A stretch of DNA of 64,000 nucleotides from SIG644 sp045613985 (GTDB taxonomy: Bacteria > Bacillota > Clostridia > Oscillospirales > CAG-272). The position numbers and the translations under genes were made by a program. The DNA lies in the NCBI GenBank assembly GCA_045613985.1, contig JAZLCA010000064.1, positions 38,478 to 102,477 on the forward strand, given 5' to 3'. Below, in pieces: positions 1 through 8,064 of this stretch (the first letter of the stretch is position 1; every line of letters begins with the position of its first letter). A model generated the notes under the pieces. That model saw only the letters and a list, made by a program, of their open reading frames with translations, was not told the origin of the DNA and made no database searches.

Positions 1-2818
1 TCTCCTTGATACGTTCCAGCACCGAGATATAGGTGATGATGCCGATCATGATGGAGGAAACGACCAGAGAAATGGAAACGAAGGCGATCAACACGTAGGA
101 AATGGCGTCGACAATAATGGTTACCGAGGACATCATGTTACCTACGATATCGGTGTACTGCAGCTGGTCTTCTTTCTTTACGGAGCCGTTATACTCCGCG
201 ATGAAATCTTCCAAGTATGCCTTGGCGTCAAAGTCAACCGCGTAGAAATTGATGGAGGCGGGATCGCCTTTGACGGAGTCACCCAACAGCGACAGGTTGG
301 AATCGTAGGTCGCGTCGGTCTGGGGCGCGAGATCGTACAGCGTATCCTGCAAGGTGGTGAACTGCTCGTCGTCCATCATGCGAAGCAGGGTGGGGAAGTT
401 GGTATCATCGACGGACATGAGCAACAGCTGCTCGTTCATAAAGTCGTAGATGCTTGCCATGGCTTCCTCGCCGCACATGGCCTGCAAGCCCTTGATATCC
501 ATGGGAACCTGTTCGGACTTGGGAATACCGCCGATGGCCACCATGATCTGCTCCAGGGACAAGGCGGGCAACAGCGTGACCAAGTTGTCGGGGGTGATTT
601 CGACACCGGGCATCATCTTCGAAAGTGCCATGGTGAGAATGCTCAACGACATGGTATTGGCGGGATTTGCCTTGGCAATGTCCAACATCTGGGAGATCAG
701 AGCGGTCAATTGCTCGTTGTTCATCATGGCGGCAAAGCCCATAAAGCTATCGGCATTCACAGGCGGGTTTGCCACAAACATATCGTGGATCTGCTCGGTC
801 ATAAAGGCATACAGCGCATCCAGCGTTTTTCTGTCGATGGTGCGGATGAGCTCATCAATGTTTTCCTTGGTGTAAACGGTGCGCTCGAATTTGAGGCCGG
901 TCAGCACGTTGTATTCGGGAGCCGCCTTTTGTTGAGCGATGATCTCGCTCTGTTCATTTTGCTCCAGAATCAGATCGGTCAGCGCCTTGGTGTAGCCGAT
1001 GGCACCTGTGATGGAGGTAGCAGCAACGCCCTTCTTGGGACGCACGATGCCGGCGATCTTGAGCTCCATGCCGTTCTCGGTGACGAATTTTTCCTGGTCA
1101 TAGTGGAGGGCATCCTCGCGCAGATCCTCCCAAACGGGATAGGTCACACCGTCGACCGTATAGGTCATGCCATCCTTTTTGGCAAAGAAATCGGAGGTGT
1201 TGACCAGGCGGAAGGTCATGTTAAGGAAATCGTCGTAGGTGTAAGGATCCATGGGCGTGGTGTCGAGCGTTTTGTTCTCGAGCAGATCCTTCATGATATC
1301 CTCCAACTCACTCTGATCCAGTACGCCCAGCATATACAGCGTCATTTTGCTGATTTGGTTGTTGCTGCTGATGACCAGAACGACCTCGTCCGCCTCTGTG
1401 GGCCAGTCACCTGCGACGACCTCGTACTGCTGATCCAAAAGGGTCTGATTGTTGATCATTTCGGACAGGATGCCCATGCCGCCCATGGGAGAAGCGGACA
1501 TCAGCTCGGTCATGCCGGCAAAGGCATCACCCATGTTGTCAAAGATCTCGGTGGGATTGACCTGCGTTTTTCCGTCCGAGGTGAAGACCTGCAGATCGAA
1601 ATCGTAGGTGTACTGAATGTCGTTGATATAGGGGCGGAGCTCATCCATGTGGGCGTCGAGATAGCTCTTGAAATCGGCCAGGTTGTTCTTGACGGTGGCA
1701 TTCATGGCCGCCATCATGTTGCCCAGCGAATCGTCCACGTGGATCATACCTGAATTGGAATAGTCATGCGAATCATCCACGGCCGTCATAGCACCCAGCA
1801 TGGCCGAGAAGTCCTGCGTTTCACGTTGGATGGTCAAGGGATAGGTGGACAGCGTGTCTTCTTGCACGGTGGCGATGAACAGATTGACGCCGTTGGACAG
1901 AGCAAGAATGAGCGCGATACCGATGATACCGATACTGCCCGCAAAAGAGGTCAGGAAGGTGCGTCCCTTTTTGGTCATCAGGTTCTGGAAGGAAAGCGAC
2001 AGAGCGGTGAAGAAGGACATGGAACGCTTGCCCTTGCCGCTGCCGTCGTCGTGCTTTTTGGCCTTCTTTTTGGCGTTTGCACGCTGTTCTGCCAGCTTGG
2101 CACGATAAGCCGCGGCGTCTTCTTCGGCTTCCTTTTCCTCGTAAGGATTGGAGTCGCCCGTAACCTTGCCGTCCACCAGCTTGACGATGCGATTGGCGTA
2201 GGTATCGGCCAATTCGGGGTTGTGGGTAACCATAATAATGAGCTTATCCTTGGAGATCTCGCGCAAAATATCCATGATCTGAACGCTGGTCACGGTGTCA
2301 AGCGCACCTGTCGGCTCGTCGGCCAAGAGGATATCGGGATCGTTAACGAGGGCGCGGGCAATAGCTACGCGCTGCATTTGTCCTCCCGACATCTGATTGG
2401 GCTTTTTGTGGATCTGGTCGCCAAGGCCTACTTTTTCGAGTGCTTCCTTGGCACGGCGTCGGCGTTCGGTTCGGGAAACGCCCGACAGCGTCAGGGCCAA
2501 TTCTACGTTGGCAAGAACGCTTTGGTGAGGGATGAGATTATAGCTCTGAAAGACAAAACCGATGGAGTGATTGCGGTAGGTGTCCCAATCGGCGGCCTTG
2601 TATTCCTTGGTGGAACGGCCGTTGATGATGAGGTCACCGCTGCTGTAGCGGTCAAGACCGCCGAGGATGTTGAGCAACGTCGTCTTGCCGCAACCCGACG
2701 GGCCGAGAACGGCCACGAATTCGCTGTCGCGGAAGGCAAGATCCACACCGCGCAGGGCAGGGACGCTCTCTGCTCCGCCGACGTCGTAGGATTTGACAAT
2801 GCCTTTTAATTGCAGCAT
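1..2818 (-). CDS. ABC transporter ATP-binding/permease fusion (MacB/FtsX type), C-terminus cut off by window
   Basis: About 939 codons are visible, from an ATG at 2818 preceded by AAAGGAG; the gene runs off the left edge. Residues 1 to about 225 are an ABC ATPase of the LolD/MacB class, with Walker A GPSGCGKTTLLN, signature MSGGQMQRVAIARAL and Walker B ILLADEPTGALD. A Lys-rich linker leads to one transmembrane helix near residue 270 (SIGIIGIALILALSNGVN). A large extracytoplasmic domain of about 600 residues follows, then further helices at the visible end (SYVLIAFVSISLVVSSIMIG), matching the FtsX/MacB permease plan. Single-chain fusions of this kind are common in Clostridia and are thought to act on envelope substrates or peptides rather than as importers. 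The substrate cannot be told from sequence. Confidence 0.9.
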   Translation of the reverse strand, partial: MLQLKGIVKSYDVGGAESVPALRGVDLAFRDSEFVAVLGPSGCGKTTLLNILGGLDRYSSGDLIINGRSTKEYKAADWDTYRNHSIGFVFQSYNLIPHQSVLANVELALTLSGVSRTERRRRAKEALEKVGLGDQIHKKPNQMSGGQMQRVAIARALVNDPDILLADEPTGALDTVTSVQIMDILREISKDKLIIMVTHNPELADTYANRIVKLVDGKVTGDSNPYEEKEAEEDAAAYRAKLAEQRANAKKKAKKHDDGSGKGKRSMSFFTALSLSFQNLMTKKGRTFLTSFAGSIGIIGIALILALSNGVNLFIATVQEDTLSTYPLTIQRETQDFSAMLGAMTAVDDSHDYSNSGMIHVDDSLGNMMAAMNATVKNNLADFKSYLDAHMDELRPYINDIQYTYDFDLQVFTSDGKTQVNPTEIFDNMGDAFAGMTELMSASPMGGMGILSEMINNQTLLDQQYEVVAGDWPTEADEVVLVISSNNQISKMTLYMLGVLDQSELEDIMKDLLENKTLDTTPMDPYTYDDFLNMTFRLVNTSDFFAKKDGMTYTVDGVTYPVWEDLREDALHYDQEKFVTENGMELKIAGIVRPKKGVAATSITGAIGYTKALTDLILEQNEQSEIIAQQKAAPEYNVLTGLKFERTVYTKENIDELIRTIDRKTLDALYAFMTEQIHDMFVANPPVNADSFMGFAAMMNNEQLTALISQMLDIAKANPANTMSLSILTMALSKMMPGVEITPDNLVTLLPALSLEQIMVAIGGIPKSEQVPMDIKGLQAMCGEEAMASIYDFMNEQLLLMSVDDTNFPTLLRMMDDEQFTTLQDTLYDLAPQTDATYDSNLSLLGDSVKGDPASINFYAVDFDAKAYLEDFIAEYNGSVKKEDQLQYTDIVGNMMSSVTIIVDAISYVLIAFVSISLVVSSIMIGIITYISVLERIKE

Positions 2819-2992
2819 AATATGACTCCTTTCAAAAAATAGGAGCGCAAAATCGTGTTTTGCGCATTCGGTAATTTATGATAGTGCTATTATAAGGAAG
2901 TATTTGCCCACTGTCAAGAAAAATGCCGCATCGTTTAAAAAAAGTTTTCATTCGTGTCATGAAGTCACGGATTTTTACGTTGGTGAAGATAT

Positions 2993-3029
2993 AAAAAGGA
3001 GACGTCTGTCGAATCAGACGTCTCCTTTT
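2993..3029 (-). terminator. Perfect-stem hairpin terminator next to tRNA remnant
   Basis: The stem AAAAGGAGACGTCTG pairs with CAGACGTCTCCTTTT around a 6-nt loop. On the minus strand it ends in a T-run, so it reads as an intrinsic terminator for transcription coming from the tRNA side. Confidence 0.75.
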
Positions 3030-3054
3030 GGCACCCCCCAGCGAGAATCAGAAC
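3029..3054 (-). repeat. Decayed 3'-end copy of tRNA-Arg
   Basis: The plus strand reads TGGCACCCCCCAGCGAGAAT followed by CAGAAC. This is nearly identical to the 3' acceptor/T-arm of the intact tRNA-Arg at 3197-3220 (TGGCACCCCCAGCGAGAATC then GAAC), with a one-base insertion in the C-run and a changed T-loop. No matching 5' half is present. Like the intact gene, it directly abuts a hairpin terminator. Confidence 0.65.
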
Positions 3055-3159
3055 CGCGCCCTCGCCTGCGTCGAGGGCAACAAATCGCGTTTTATAAAGC
3101 AAGACTCGTTCTGCTTGCGAGCGATTTGCGGTGAGTTTGATGTGACCCGCTGAAAATGC

Positions 3160-3197
3160 AAAACCGACACCTCCGCCAGTGCGGAAATGTCGGTTTT
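3160..3197 (-). terminator. Terminator of tRNA-Arg
   Basis: AAAACCGACA pairs with TGTCGGTTTT, with an inner CCGC/GCGG stem. On the minus strand it begins at the CCA end of the tRNA and finishes in a T-run. Confidence 0.75.
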
Positions 3198-3271
3198 GGC
3201 ACCCCCAGCGAGAATCGAACTCACAACTAACCCTTAGGAGGGGCTTGTTATATCCATTTAACTATGAGGGC
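3197..3271 (-). tRNA. tRNA-Arg (anticodon CCU)
   Basis: The minus strand folds as a cloverleaf. The acceptor GCCCTCA pairs with TGGGGGT (one G-U), the D-arm stem is GTTA/TAAC, and the anticodon stem AGCCC/GGGTT encloses the loop CTCCTAA with anticodon CCT. The T-arm GTGAG/CTCGC has loop TTCGATT. A discriminator G and an encoded CCA follow, for 75 nt in all. It decodes AGG. It lies 26 bp downstream of the YwaF-like gene on the same strand and has its own terminator. Confidence 0.93.
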
Positions 3272-3297
3272 GTGCGGGCGCGGGTGCGCCCGATATT

Positions 3298-4077
3298 TTA
3301 TTGTTGGTCGGCGGTCGCTTGCGCGGCCTTTTTTGCTTTTCTGTCCTTGATGAGCCAGGGCAGGTAAGACAGGAAAAAGAGCAGGGTAACGGCGGCGGCC
3401 ATGACGACCAAGCGAAGAACGAAATTGGGAGGCAGGATATCCAGAATGGAGGGGGTATCCTCGGGCTTGGCCATGAACAGGTAGTTGGCACCGGGGCCGA
3501 TGATGCGGTTTGCTGCAAAGGCCACTACGGCAAGCACGGTCAGAAGGGAATATGATTTGATGGCCGATTTGACGGTCGGACGTATTTTATGTACGAAGAT
3601 CATGTAGAACACGGCAACGTAGCCCAGCGTATGCTCAAACCAAAACTGATAATAGCGGAAGCGGGTGGGGCCGGTATAGCTGATGACGGTAGGGGTGATC
3701 AAGGCAAAGATGGAGCCCGAAAACAGCCAGAAATACACGATGTCAAACAACGACTGCGATTTGGAGACTACCATATAGCTTCCGAACACGATGGCCCAAC
3801 CGCACACGGTGATGGGCAAGTGGTCTGTGGGGTTCGGACCCAGCTCGGGAATGCCGACCAGTCGCCAATAATACGACATCTCAGATATGATCATAGCAAA
3901 AGCCAACGCCATTCGGACGCTTTTTTCGTGTTTCCAGTCGCGCAGTATGTTGCGATAACGATAAATGAGCAGAATGACGGCAACAGTCAGCAAAATAGGC
4001 AGAATGTGGGCAAGAGAGAAGTTGCGGAATTCCACCGTTTCGCCTTGGCCGAAGAAGTAATGTAAAAAGTTTTTCAT
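3298..4077 (-). CDS. YwaF-like integral membrane protein (TIGR02206 family)
   Basis: 259 residues, mostly hydrophobic, with seven or so transmembrane segments. The family signature near the third quarter is present (RIIGPGANYLFMAKP), together with an early HILPILLTVAVILLIYRYR helix and a basic cytoplasmic tail (KDRKAKKAAQATADQQ). Members such as Bacillus YwaF have no established function. The ATG at 4077 has an upstream AAGGAG (minus strand). The gene is monocistronic or co-transcribed with the following tRNA-Arg. Confidence 0.85.
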   Translation of the reverse strand: MKNFLHYFFGQGETVEFRNFSLAHILPILLTVAVILLIYRYRNILRDWKHEKSVRMALAFAMIISEMSYYWRLVGIPELGPNPTDHLPITVCGWAIVFGSYMVVSKSQSLFDIVYFWLFSGSIFALITPTVISYTGPTRFRYYQFWFEHTLGYVAVFYMIFVHKIRPTVKSAIKSYSLLTVLAVVAFAANRIIGPGANYLFMAKPEDTPSILDILPPNFVLRLVVMAAAVTLLFFLSYLPWLIKDRKAKKAAQATADQQ

Positions 4078-4196
4078 GCGCAGTCTCCTTGCTTATATTA
4101 CGGAATCTATCGAACAATAAAATCATTATACCACATTCAGTGCGCGAAAACAAGATGAAAAATCCAAATTATTTCGATAAAAATTTCAAAAAACGC

Positions 4197-4225
4197 TTGA
4201 CACGGGGGTGGGTTTGTGCTACAAT
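4197..4225 (+). promoter_or_regulatory. Sigma-A promoter of rplU-prp-rpmA
   Basis: TTGACA at 4197-4202 and TACAAT at 4220-4225, with a 17-bp spacer. The transcript would start near 4232, leaving a leader of about 80 nt before rplU. Confidence 0.85.
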
Positions 4226-4312
4226 ATACTGCCGCATAATGTCGGGCCAAGCGTTTTGGGCAACCAAAATCCCCGTCCTTAGCGAGACTTTTGTGAAAGA
4301 GAGGTGCTTTTC
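4226..4312 (+). ncRNA. Putative L21 leader (ribosomal protein autoregulatory 5' UTR)
   Basis: The leader contains a perfect hairpin TTTTGG-GCAA-CCAAAA (4254-4269) closed by a GNRA tetraloop, followed by the Shine-Dalgarno sequence. Firmicutes rplU operons usually carry a structured L21 leader at this place (Rfam RF00559). I assign it by position and structure only; a covariance-model search would settle it. Confidence 0.5.
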
Positions 4313-4624
4313 GTGTTTGCAATTATCGAAACCGGCGGAAAGCAGTACAAGGTAATCGAGCAGGACATTATCTTTGTCGAAAAGCTCAATGTCAACGAAG
4401 GAGACGAGATCGTTTTCGATCAGGTCGTTGCTCTGTCGAGCGATGACGGCTTCAAGGTTGGTACTCCTGTTGTCGCAGGTGCCAAGGTTACTGCCCAGGT
4501 TCTCAAGCAGGGTAAGAACAAGAAGATCTACATTCTGAAGTACAAGTCCAAGAAGAACGAGAAGAAGAAGATCGGTCACCGTCAGCCCTACACCAAGGTG
4601 CAGATCACCAAGATCGAGGCGTAA
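4313..4624 (+). CDS. rplU: 50S ribosomal protein L21
   Basis: 103 residues beginning MFAIIETGGKQYKV, the standard L21 start, and ending in the conserved GHRQPYTKVQITKI tail. The start is GTG at 4313, 8 nt after GAGG. An upstream in-frame GTG at 4304 overlaps the ribosome-binding site and would give an atypical extension. L21 binds 23S rRNA domain VI in the large subunit. It is first in the conserved L21-Prp-L27 operon. Confidence 0.97.
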   Translation: MFAIIETGGKQYKVIEQDIIFVEKLNVNEGDEIVFDQVVALSSDDGFKVGTPVVAGAKVTAQVLKQGKNKKIYILKYKSKKNEKKKIGHRQPYTKVQITKIEA

Positions 4625-4639
4625 GTCCTCCGTTCGCAC

Positions 4640-5002
4640 ATGACGAAAATTGTGTTTTTCCACAGCGAGGGTCATTTTTATGGCTTCGAGGAGCAGGGGC
4701 ACACCGGGTTCGGTGAGTCCGGAGAAGACATTCTTTGCTCCGCCATCAGTGCCATGACCATGCTGATCATCAACACCGTGTTGGTTTCCTATGCCACCGA
4801 TTTGGATTACAATATCGATGAGGAAACGACCAACATTTCGGTGCGCTGCCGCGCGGCACTGCCCGACTTCGAGGAGGACGAGCGTAAGAGCTACGCCATC
4901 TCGGGGCTGTTCCACGGCTACTATCAGCAGATCAAGGACCTGACCGAAGAATACTATCAGTATCTTGAGGTCGAATTGGTTGAGAAGTCCTTTGACGAAT
5001 GA
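4640..5002 (+). CDS. prp: Ribosomal-processing cysteine protease Prp
   Basis: 120 residues with the Prp catalytic pair: His21 in GHTGFG and Cys33 in EDILCSAIS. Prp removes the N-terminal extension of Firmicutes L27, a step needed for a functional peptidyl-transferase centre. It sits between rplU and rpmA, as in Staphylococcus and Bacillus, and the L27 encoded next door carries the matching cleavage site. Confidence 0.95.
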   Translation: MTKIVFFHSEGHFYGFEEQGHTGFGESGEDILCSAISAMTMLIINTVLVSYATDLDYNIDEETTNISVRCRAALPDFEEDERKSYAISGLFHGYYQQIKDLTEEYYQYLEVELVEKSFDE

Positions 5003-5057
5003 CCGCGTCCACCATGCGCCCCCCGGCGCAAACCATTAACATTGGGAGGTAAGAATG

Positions 5058-5336
5058 ATGTTGAAGCTCAGTTTACAGTTCTTTGCTCACAAAAAAGGTG
5101 TCGGTTCTACCAAGAACGGCCGTGAGAGCGAATCTAAGCGCCTTGGCGTAAAGAAGTCTGACGGTCAGAAGGTTATCGCCGGCAATATCATCATCAGACA
5201 GAGAGGCACCGCAGTTCACCCCGGCAAGAATGTCGGTATCGGTTCTGACGATACTCTGTTCGCTCTGATCGACGGTAAGGTCAAGTTTGAGCAAAAGGCA
5301 AAGGGCAAGAAGCAGGTCAGCGTTTACGCTGAATAA
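5058..5336 (+). CDS. rpmA: 50S ribosomal protein L27 with Prp-cleaved N-terminal extension
   Basis: 92 residues starting MLKLSLQFFAHKKGVGSTKN. The LQFFA segment is the Prp cleavage motif, and maturation exposes the HKKG tail that reaches the P-site tRNA. Two adjacent ATGs exist (5055 and 5058). The second fits the family start and lies 8 nt from GGGAGG. The operon ends in a strong terminator. Confidence 0.96.
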   Translation: MLKLSLQFFAHKKGVGSTKNGRESESKRLGVKKSDGQKVIAGNIIIRQRGTAVHPGKNVGIGSDDTLFALIDGKVKFEQKAKGKKQVSVYAE

Positions 5337-5352
5337 TCTGCCCGAACAGAAT

Positions 5353-5387
5353 GAGGATGCAAACGGTTGCATCCTCTTTTGTTTTTT
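5353..5387 (+). terminator. Terminator after rpmA
   Basis: GAGGATGCAA and TTGCATCCTC form a 10-bp stem with loop ACGG, followed by TTTTGTTTTTT. Confidence 0.9.
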
Positions 5388-5400
5388 GTGCGTCGGTCCG

Positions 5401-5429
5401 TTGACAGCGCGATCTGAAAATGATATAAT
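5401..5429 (+). promoter_or_regulatory. Sigma-A promoter of the dlt-like operon
   Basis: TTGACA at 5401-5406, a 17-bp spacer and TATAAT at 5424-5429: a full consensus match upstream of the transglutaminase-like lipoprotein and the five genes behind it. Confidence 0.85.
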
Positions 5430-5469
5430 AAATCGAATATACCATGCGTTAAGGAGAGGGGGCACACCG

Positions 5470-6537
5470 ATGAAACGAGTGATATTTGCGTTGGCAACGG
5501 CGGTTGTGTGCAGTCTTCTCCTTTTTTGCGCCTGTCGCAAGGAGAACTCGTCCTTTCCTGCGGATACGGATCTTGCGCCTATCGATCTTCGCGTGGCTTT
5601 GAACGGCGAGCGGCCGACGGCCGAGGACTTTCTTTCGGACGAAGCGCGTACCCGCTGTCAGCAGGAGGGTGTGACGGTTGCATTTGCAGACATCCCCGAT
5701 TTTGAAACGGTAGGAACGCATAAGGTGACGCTTCTTTTACGCGACAGTGAAGGAAATGAGAGAGAATTGCCGACGCGCATGGTGGTCGTAGAGGATACGA
5801 CGCCCCCTGCCTTGATCGGCGTTGGAGAGATTTCCGCCCGGGTGGGCGAGGGATTGATCTTGCGTGCCGGCGTAAGTGCAACGGACGATTGCTTCGGAGA
5901 GGTGGAATGGACGGTTGACTCCTCGGCGGTGGATACGAGCCGCGCGGGGATTTATTCTGCGACGTATCGCGCGGTCGATGCCGTCGGCAACGTGACCGAA
6001 CGGACGGTCTACGTGCATATTTACGAGCAAGAAATCACAGAACAGATGTTGTGGGACAAGCTCGATTCCGTATTGGAGGGATTGGTCGATAAGAATGCCG
6101 CCATCGAGCAAAAGTGTCGTGCCATTCACGCCTATGTGCAGTCAACGATCGGCTATTTTCCCATTTCGGACAAGACCGATCCTTTGCGTGCGGCTTATGA
6201 CGCTTTGTTTGTCAAAGGAAAAGGGGATTGCTATTCCTATTTTTCGGCTGCCATGATGATGCTCCGCCGATGCGGTATTGAATATTTGGAGATCGAGCGG
6301 ACACATACGGAGGGTGAGGAGACTCACTTTTGGTTGATGGTCAACCTTGCGCCCAAAGGAAAGGACGCACGTTGGTATCACTTTGATCCGACGTTGGTCG
6401 AGGGGGGCGGCGCGGCAGGCAAGGGATGCCTGTTTACCGACACTCAACTGGATGAATACAACGCCGTCGATCCCGGCTTTTACGATTACGAAAGAAACGA
6501 TTATCCGCCCACCGCGACGGATATCATCACTCAATAA
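5470..6537 (+). CDS. Lipoprotein with Ig-like region and transglutaminase-like domain
   Basis: 355 residues. The ATG at 5470 follows GGAGAGGG and is chosen because a signal sequence with a lipobox-like FCAC (Cys22) begins there. Residues about 75-185 look like one or two bacterial Ig-like domains (DTTPPALIGV...VSATDD...VDAVGNVTERTV). Residues about 190-355 form a transglutaminase-like domain with the complete triad: Cys254 in KGKGDCYSYF, His286 in THFWLMV and Asp306 in HFDPT. Such extracytoplasmic domains act as peptidases or amide-transfer enzymes on cell-wall or protein substrates. It is first in the operon with the dlt-like genes (10 bp before the next start), which suggests a role in the same envelope modification. 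Confidence 0.85.
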   Translation: MKRVIFALATAVVCSLLLFCACRKENSSFPADTDLAPIDLRVALNGERPTAEDFLSDEARTRCQQEGVTVAFADIPDFETVGTHKVTLLLRDSEGNERELPTRMVVVEDTTPPALIGVGEISARVGEGLILRAGVSATDDCFGEVEWTVDSSAVDTSRAGIYSATYRAVDAVGNVTERTVYVHIYEQEITEQMLWDKLDSVLEGLVDKNAAIEQKCRAIHAYVQSTIGYFPISDKTDPLRAAYDALFVKGKGDCYSYFSAAMMMLRRCGIEYLEIERTHTEGEETHFWLMVNLAPKGKDARWYHFDPTLVEGGGAAGKGCLFTDTQLDEYNAVDPGFYDYERNDYPPTATDIITQ

Positions 6538-6547
6538 GGAGGACGCC

Positions 6548-8062
6548 ATGCGCATCAAAAACGTACTGCAATATTTGGAACGAACCGCATTGCGTCTGCC
6601 CGATAAGATTGCCTTTTCGGACGGCGAAGGGGGACAAGCGCTGACCTTCCTTGAACTTTGGGATGCCGCCCGGCGCATCGGTTGCGGACTTTTAGAGCAG
6701 CATTTGAGCGGCGCACGGATAGCACTTCTAATGGATCGTCACCCCGCCGCCATCGCCGCCATGTTGGGAATTTTGTACGCGGGGGCGGTGTACGTTCCTC
6801 TCGATGCAACCATGCCCAAGGATCGTATATCCCGCGTTTTGTCCAGCGGTCAAGCGGCGGCCATCGTGTGCGACGATAAAAACCGCAAAGCCGCGGAAGA
6901 ATACGGCCTGCCGATATGGCAAGCGGACATACTTGCCAAGTCTTGCGTGAACGAACAAGCCTTGGCTGCCGTCCGTGCCCGTCAGATCGATACCGATGCT
7001 GCGTATATCATCTTTACCTCGGGCTCGACCGGAGAGCCTAAGGGCGTGGTGGGCTGTCACCGTGCCGTGATCGACTATGCTCAGGCGCTCATCCCCGCTC
7101 TTTCGCTGGATGAGGAGGCGATTTTCGGATGTCAATCGCCGCTGTATTTCGACGCGCCCCTCAAGGAGATCCTGGGGACGCTGGTGCTGGGCGCGACCAC
7201 CTACCTGATCCCCCGCACGCTGTTTTCTTTCCCCGTTTTGCTGCTCGATTATTTGAACAAGCATAAGATAAATACCGTTTGCTGGGTGTCGTCGGCACTG
7301 TCAAACGTCTCGTCGCTGGGCGGATTGGACGCCTGCCCGCCCACCACGCTTTGCCGCGTGGTATTCGGCAGCGAAGCGTTGCCCATGCGGCATTATCTGG
7401 CGTGGCGCAATGCCTTGCCGGAGGCAGATTTTTACCAGCTGTACGGTCCGACCGAGGCAACGGGAATGTCTTGCGTGTGGCGGGCGGATCGGGAGCTTGC
7501 ATCGCAGGAGCGTATTCCCATTGGAGCACCGCTGGACAACACCGACCTGATTTTGCTGAGCGACTCGGGCGAGCGCATTTTGCCCTCGGTGGCGTGCGAG
7601 AGCGAGGTGGGCGAAATCTATCTGCGGGGCAGCTGTCTGACGCTGGGTTATGACCATAGCGACGAGCAAACATTTTGCGCGTTCGTACAAAATCCTCTGC
7701 ACAATGCGTATCCCGAGACGGTCTATCGCACGGGAGATCTGGCCCGCTACAACGCGCGCGAGGAGCTGATATTTCTCGGCCGCCGCGACGGTCAGATCAA
7801 GCGCATGGGCCACCGCATCGAAACGGCGGAGATTGAGTTTTGTGCAGGCACTTGCGATGGCGTGGACGGAGCGATATGCCTTTTGACGAGGAAGGACGAT
7901 CTCGTCTTATACTATACCGGCGCGGCCTGTGAAAATGAAGTACTGGAGACTTTGCGCTCCCGCCTGCCGCGGTATTATCTGCCCTCACGAGTGAAAAAGC
8001 TTGCGGCTTTTCCAAGGACGGACAACGGAAAGATTGACCGCCGGGCGCTGACGGAGGAATGA
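6548..8062 (+). CDS. dltA: DltA-like amino-acid adenylation enzyme (carrier protein ligase)
   Basis: 504 residues. The ATG at 6548 follows AAGGAGG; upstream in-frame codons lie inside the preceding gene. Adenylate-forming motifs are complete: P-loop TSGSTGEPKG, A5 YGPTEATG, A7 YRTGDLARY, A8 GRRDGQIKRMGHRIE and the C-terminal catalytic Lys in RTDNGKIDRRAL. An Asp in the A4 region (YFDAPLKE) matches the residue that binds the substrate amino group in DltA and NRPS adenylation domains, so the substrate is probably an amino acid. The DltA segment FCGEVLP, whose Cys selects D-alanine in Bacillus DltA, reads FGSEALP here, so the substrate may not be D-Ala. The enzyme should charge the carrier protein encoded next. 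Confidence 0.85.
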   Translation: MRIKNVLQYLERTALRLPDKIAFSDGEGGQALTFLELWDAARRIGCGLLEQHLSGARIALLMDRHPAAIAAMLGILYAGAVYVPLDATMPKDRISRVLSSGQAAAIVCDDKNRKAAEEYGLPIWQADILAKSCVNEQALAAVRARQIDTDAAYIIFTSGSTGEPKGVVGCHRAVIDYAQALIPALSLDEEAIFGCQSPLYFDAPLKEILGTLVLGATTYLIPRTLFSFPVLLLDYLNKHKINTVCWVSSALSNVSSLGGLDACPPTTLCRVVFGSEALPMRHYLAWRNALPEADFYQLYGPTEATGMSCVWRADRELASQERIPIGAPLDNTDLILLSDSGERILPSVACESEVGEIYLRGSCLTLGYDHSDEQTFCAFVQNPLHNAYPETVYRTGDLARYNAREELIFLGRRDGQIKRMGHRIETAEIEFCAGTCDGVDGAICLLTRKDDLVLYYTGAACENEVLETLRSRLPRYYLPSRVKKLAAFPRTDNGKIDRRALTEE

Positions 8063-8064
8063 TC

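Larger units (their letters stand above)
2819..3196. other. Intergenic stretch without a gene: two hairpin terminators and a tRNA 3'-end remnant
   Basis: This 378-bp stretch has no credible protein gene. It holds a palindrome at 2993-3029, a decayed tRNA-Arg 3' end at 3029-3054, a 7-bp hairpin (GCCCTCG/CGAGGGC) just beyond it, a longer imperfect hairpin (AAATCGC...GCGATTT, about 3080-3128) and the tRNA terminator at 3160-3197. The short open frames here translate to the artefactual pattern (TPQRES...LRRG) produced by reading the antisense of tRNAs. Confidence 0.7.

Noticed and set aside
2904..3367. Two short plus-strand proteins with TPQRES...LRRG
   Set aside because: They are translations of the antisense of tRNA-Arg and its remnant, a well-known annotation artefact.
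5287..5469. Longer form of the transglutaminase lipoprotein from 5287
   Set aside because: It would include the rpmA terminator and its own promoter; the signal peptide begins at 5470.
6347..6547. N-terminal extension of the adenylation enzyme from 6347
   Set aside because: The segment lies inside the transglutaminase gene in another frame; ATG 6548 has a perfect Shine-Dalgarno and the family N-terminus.
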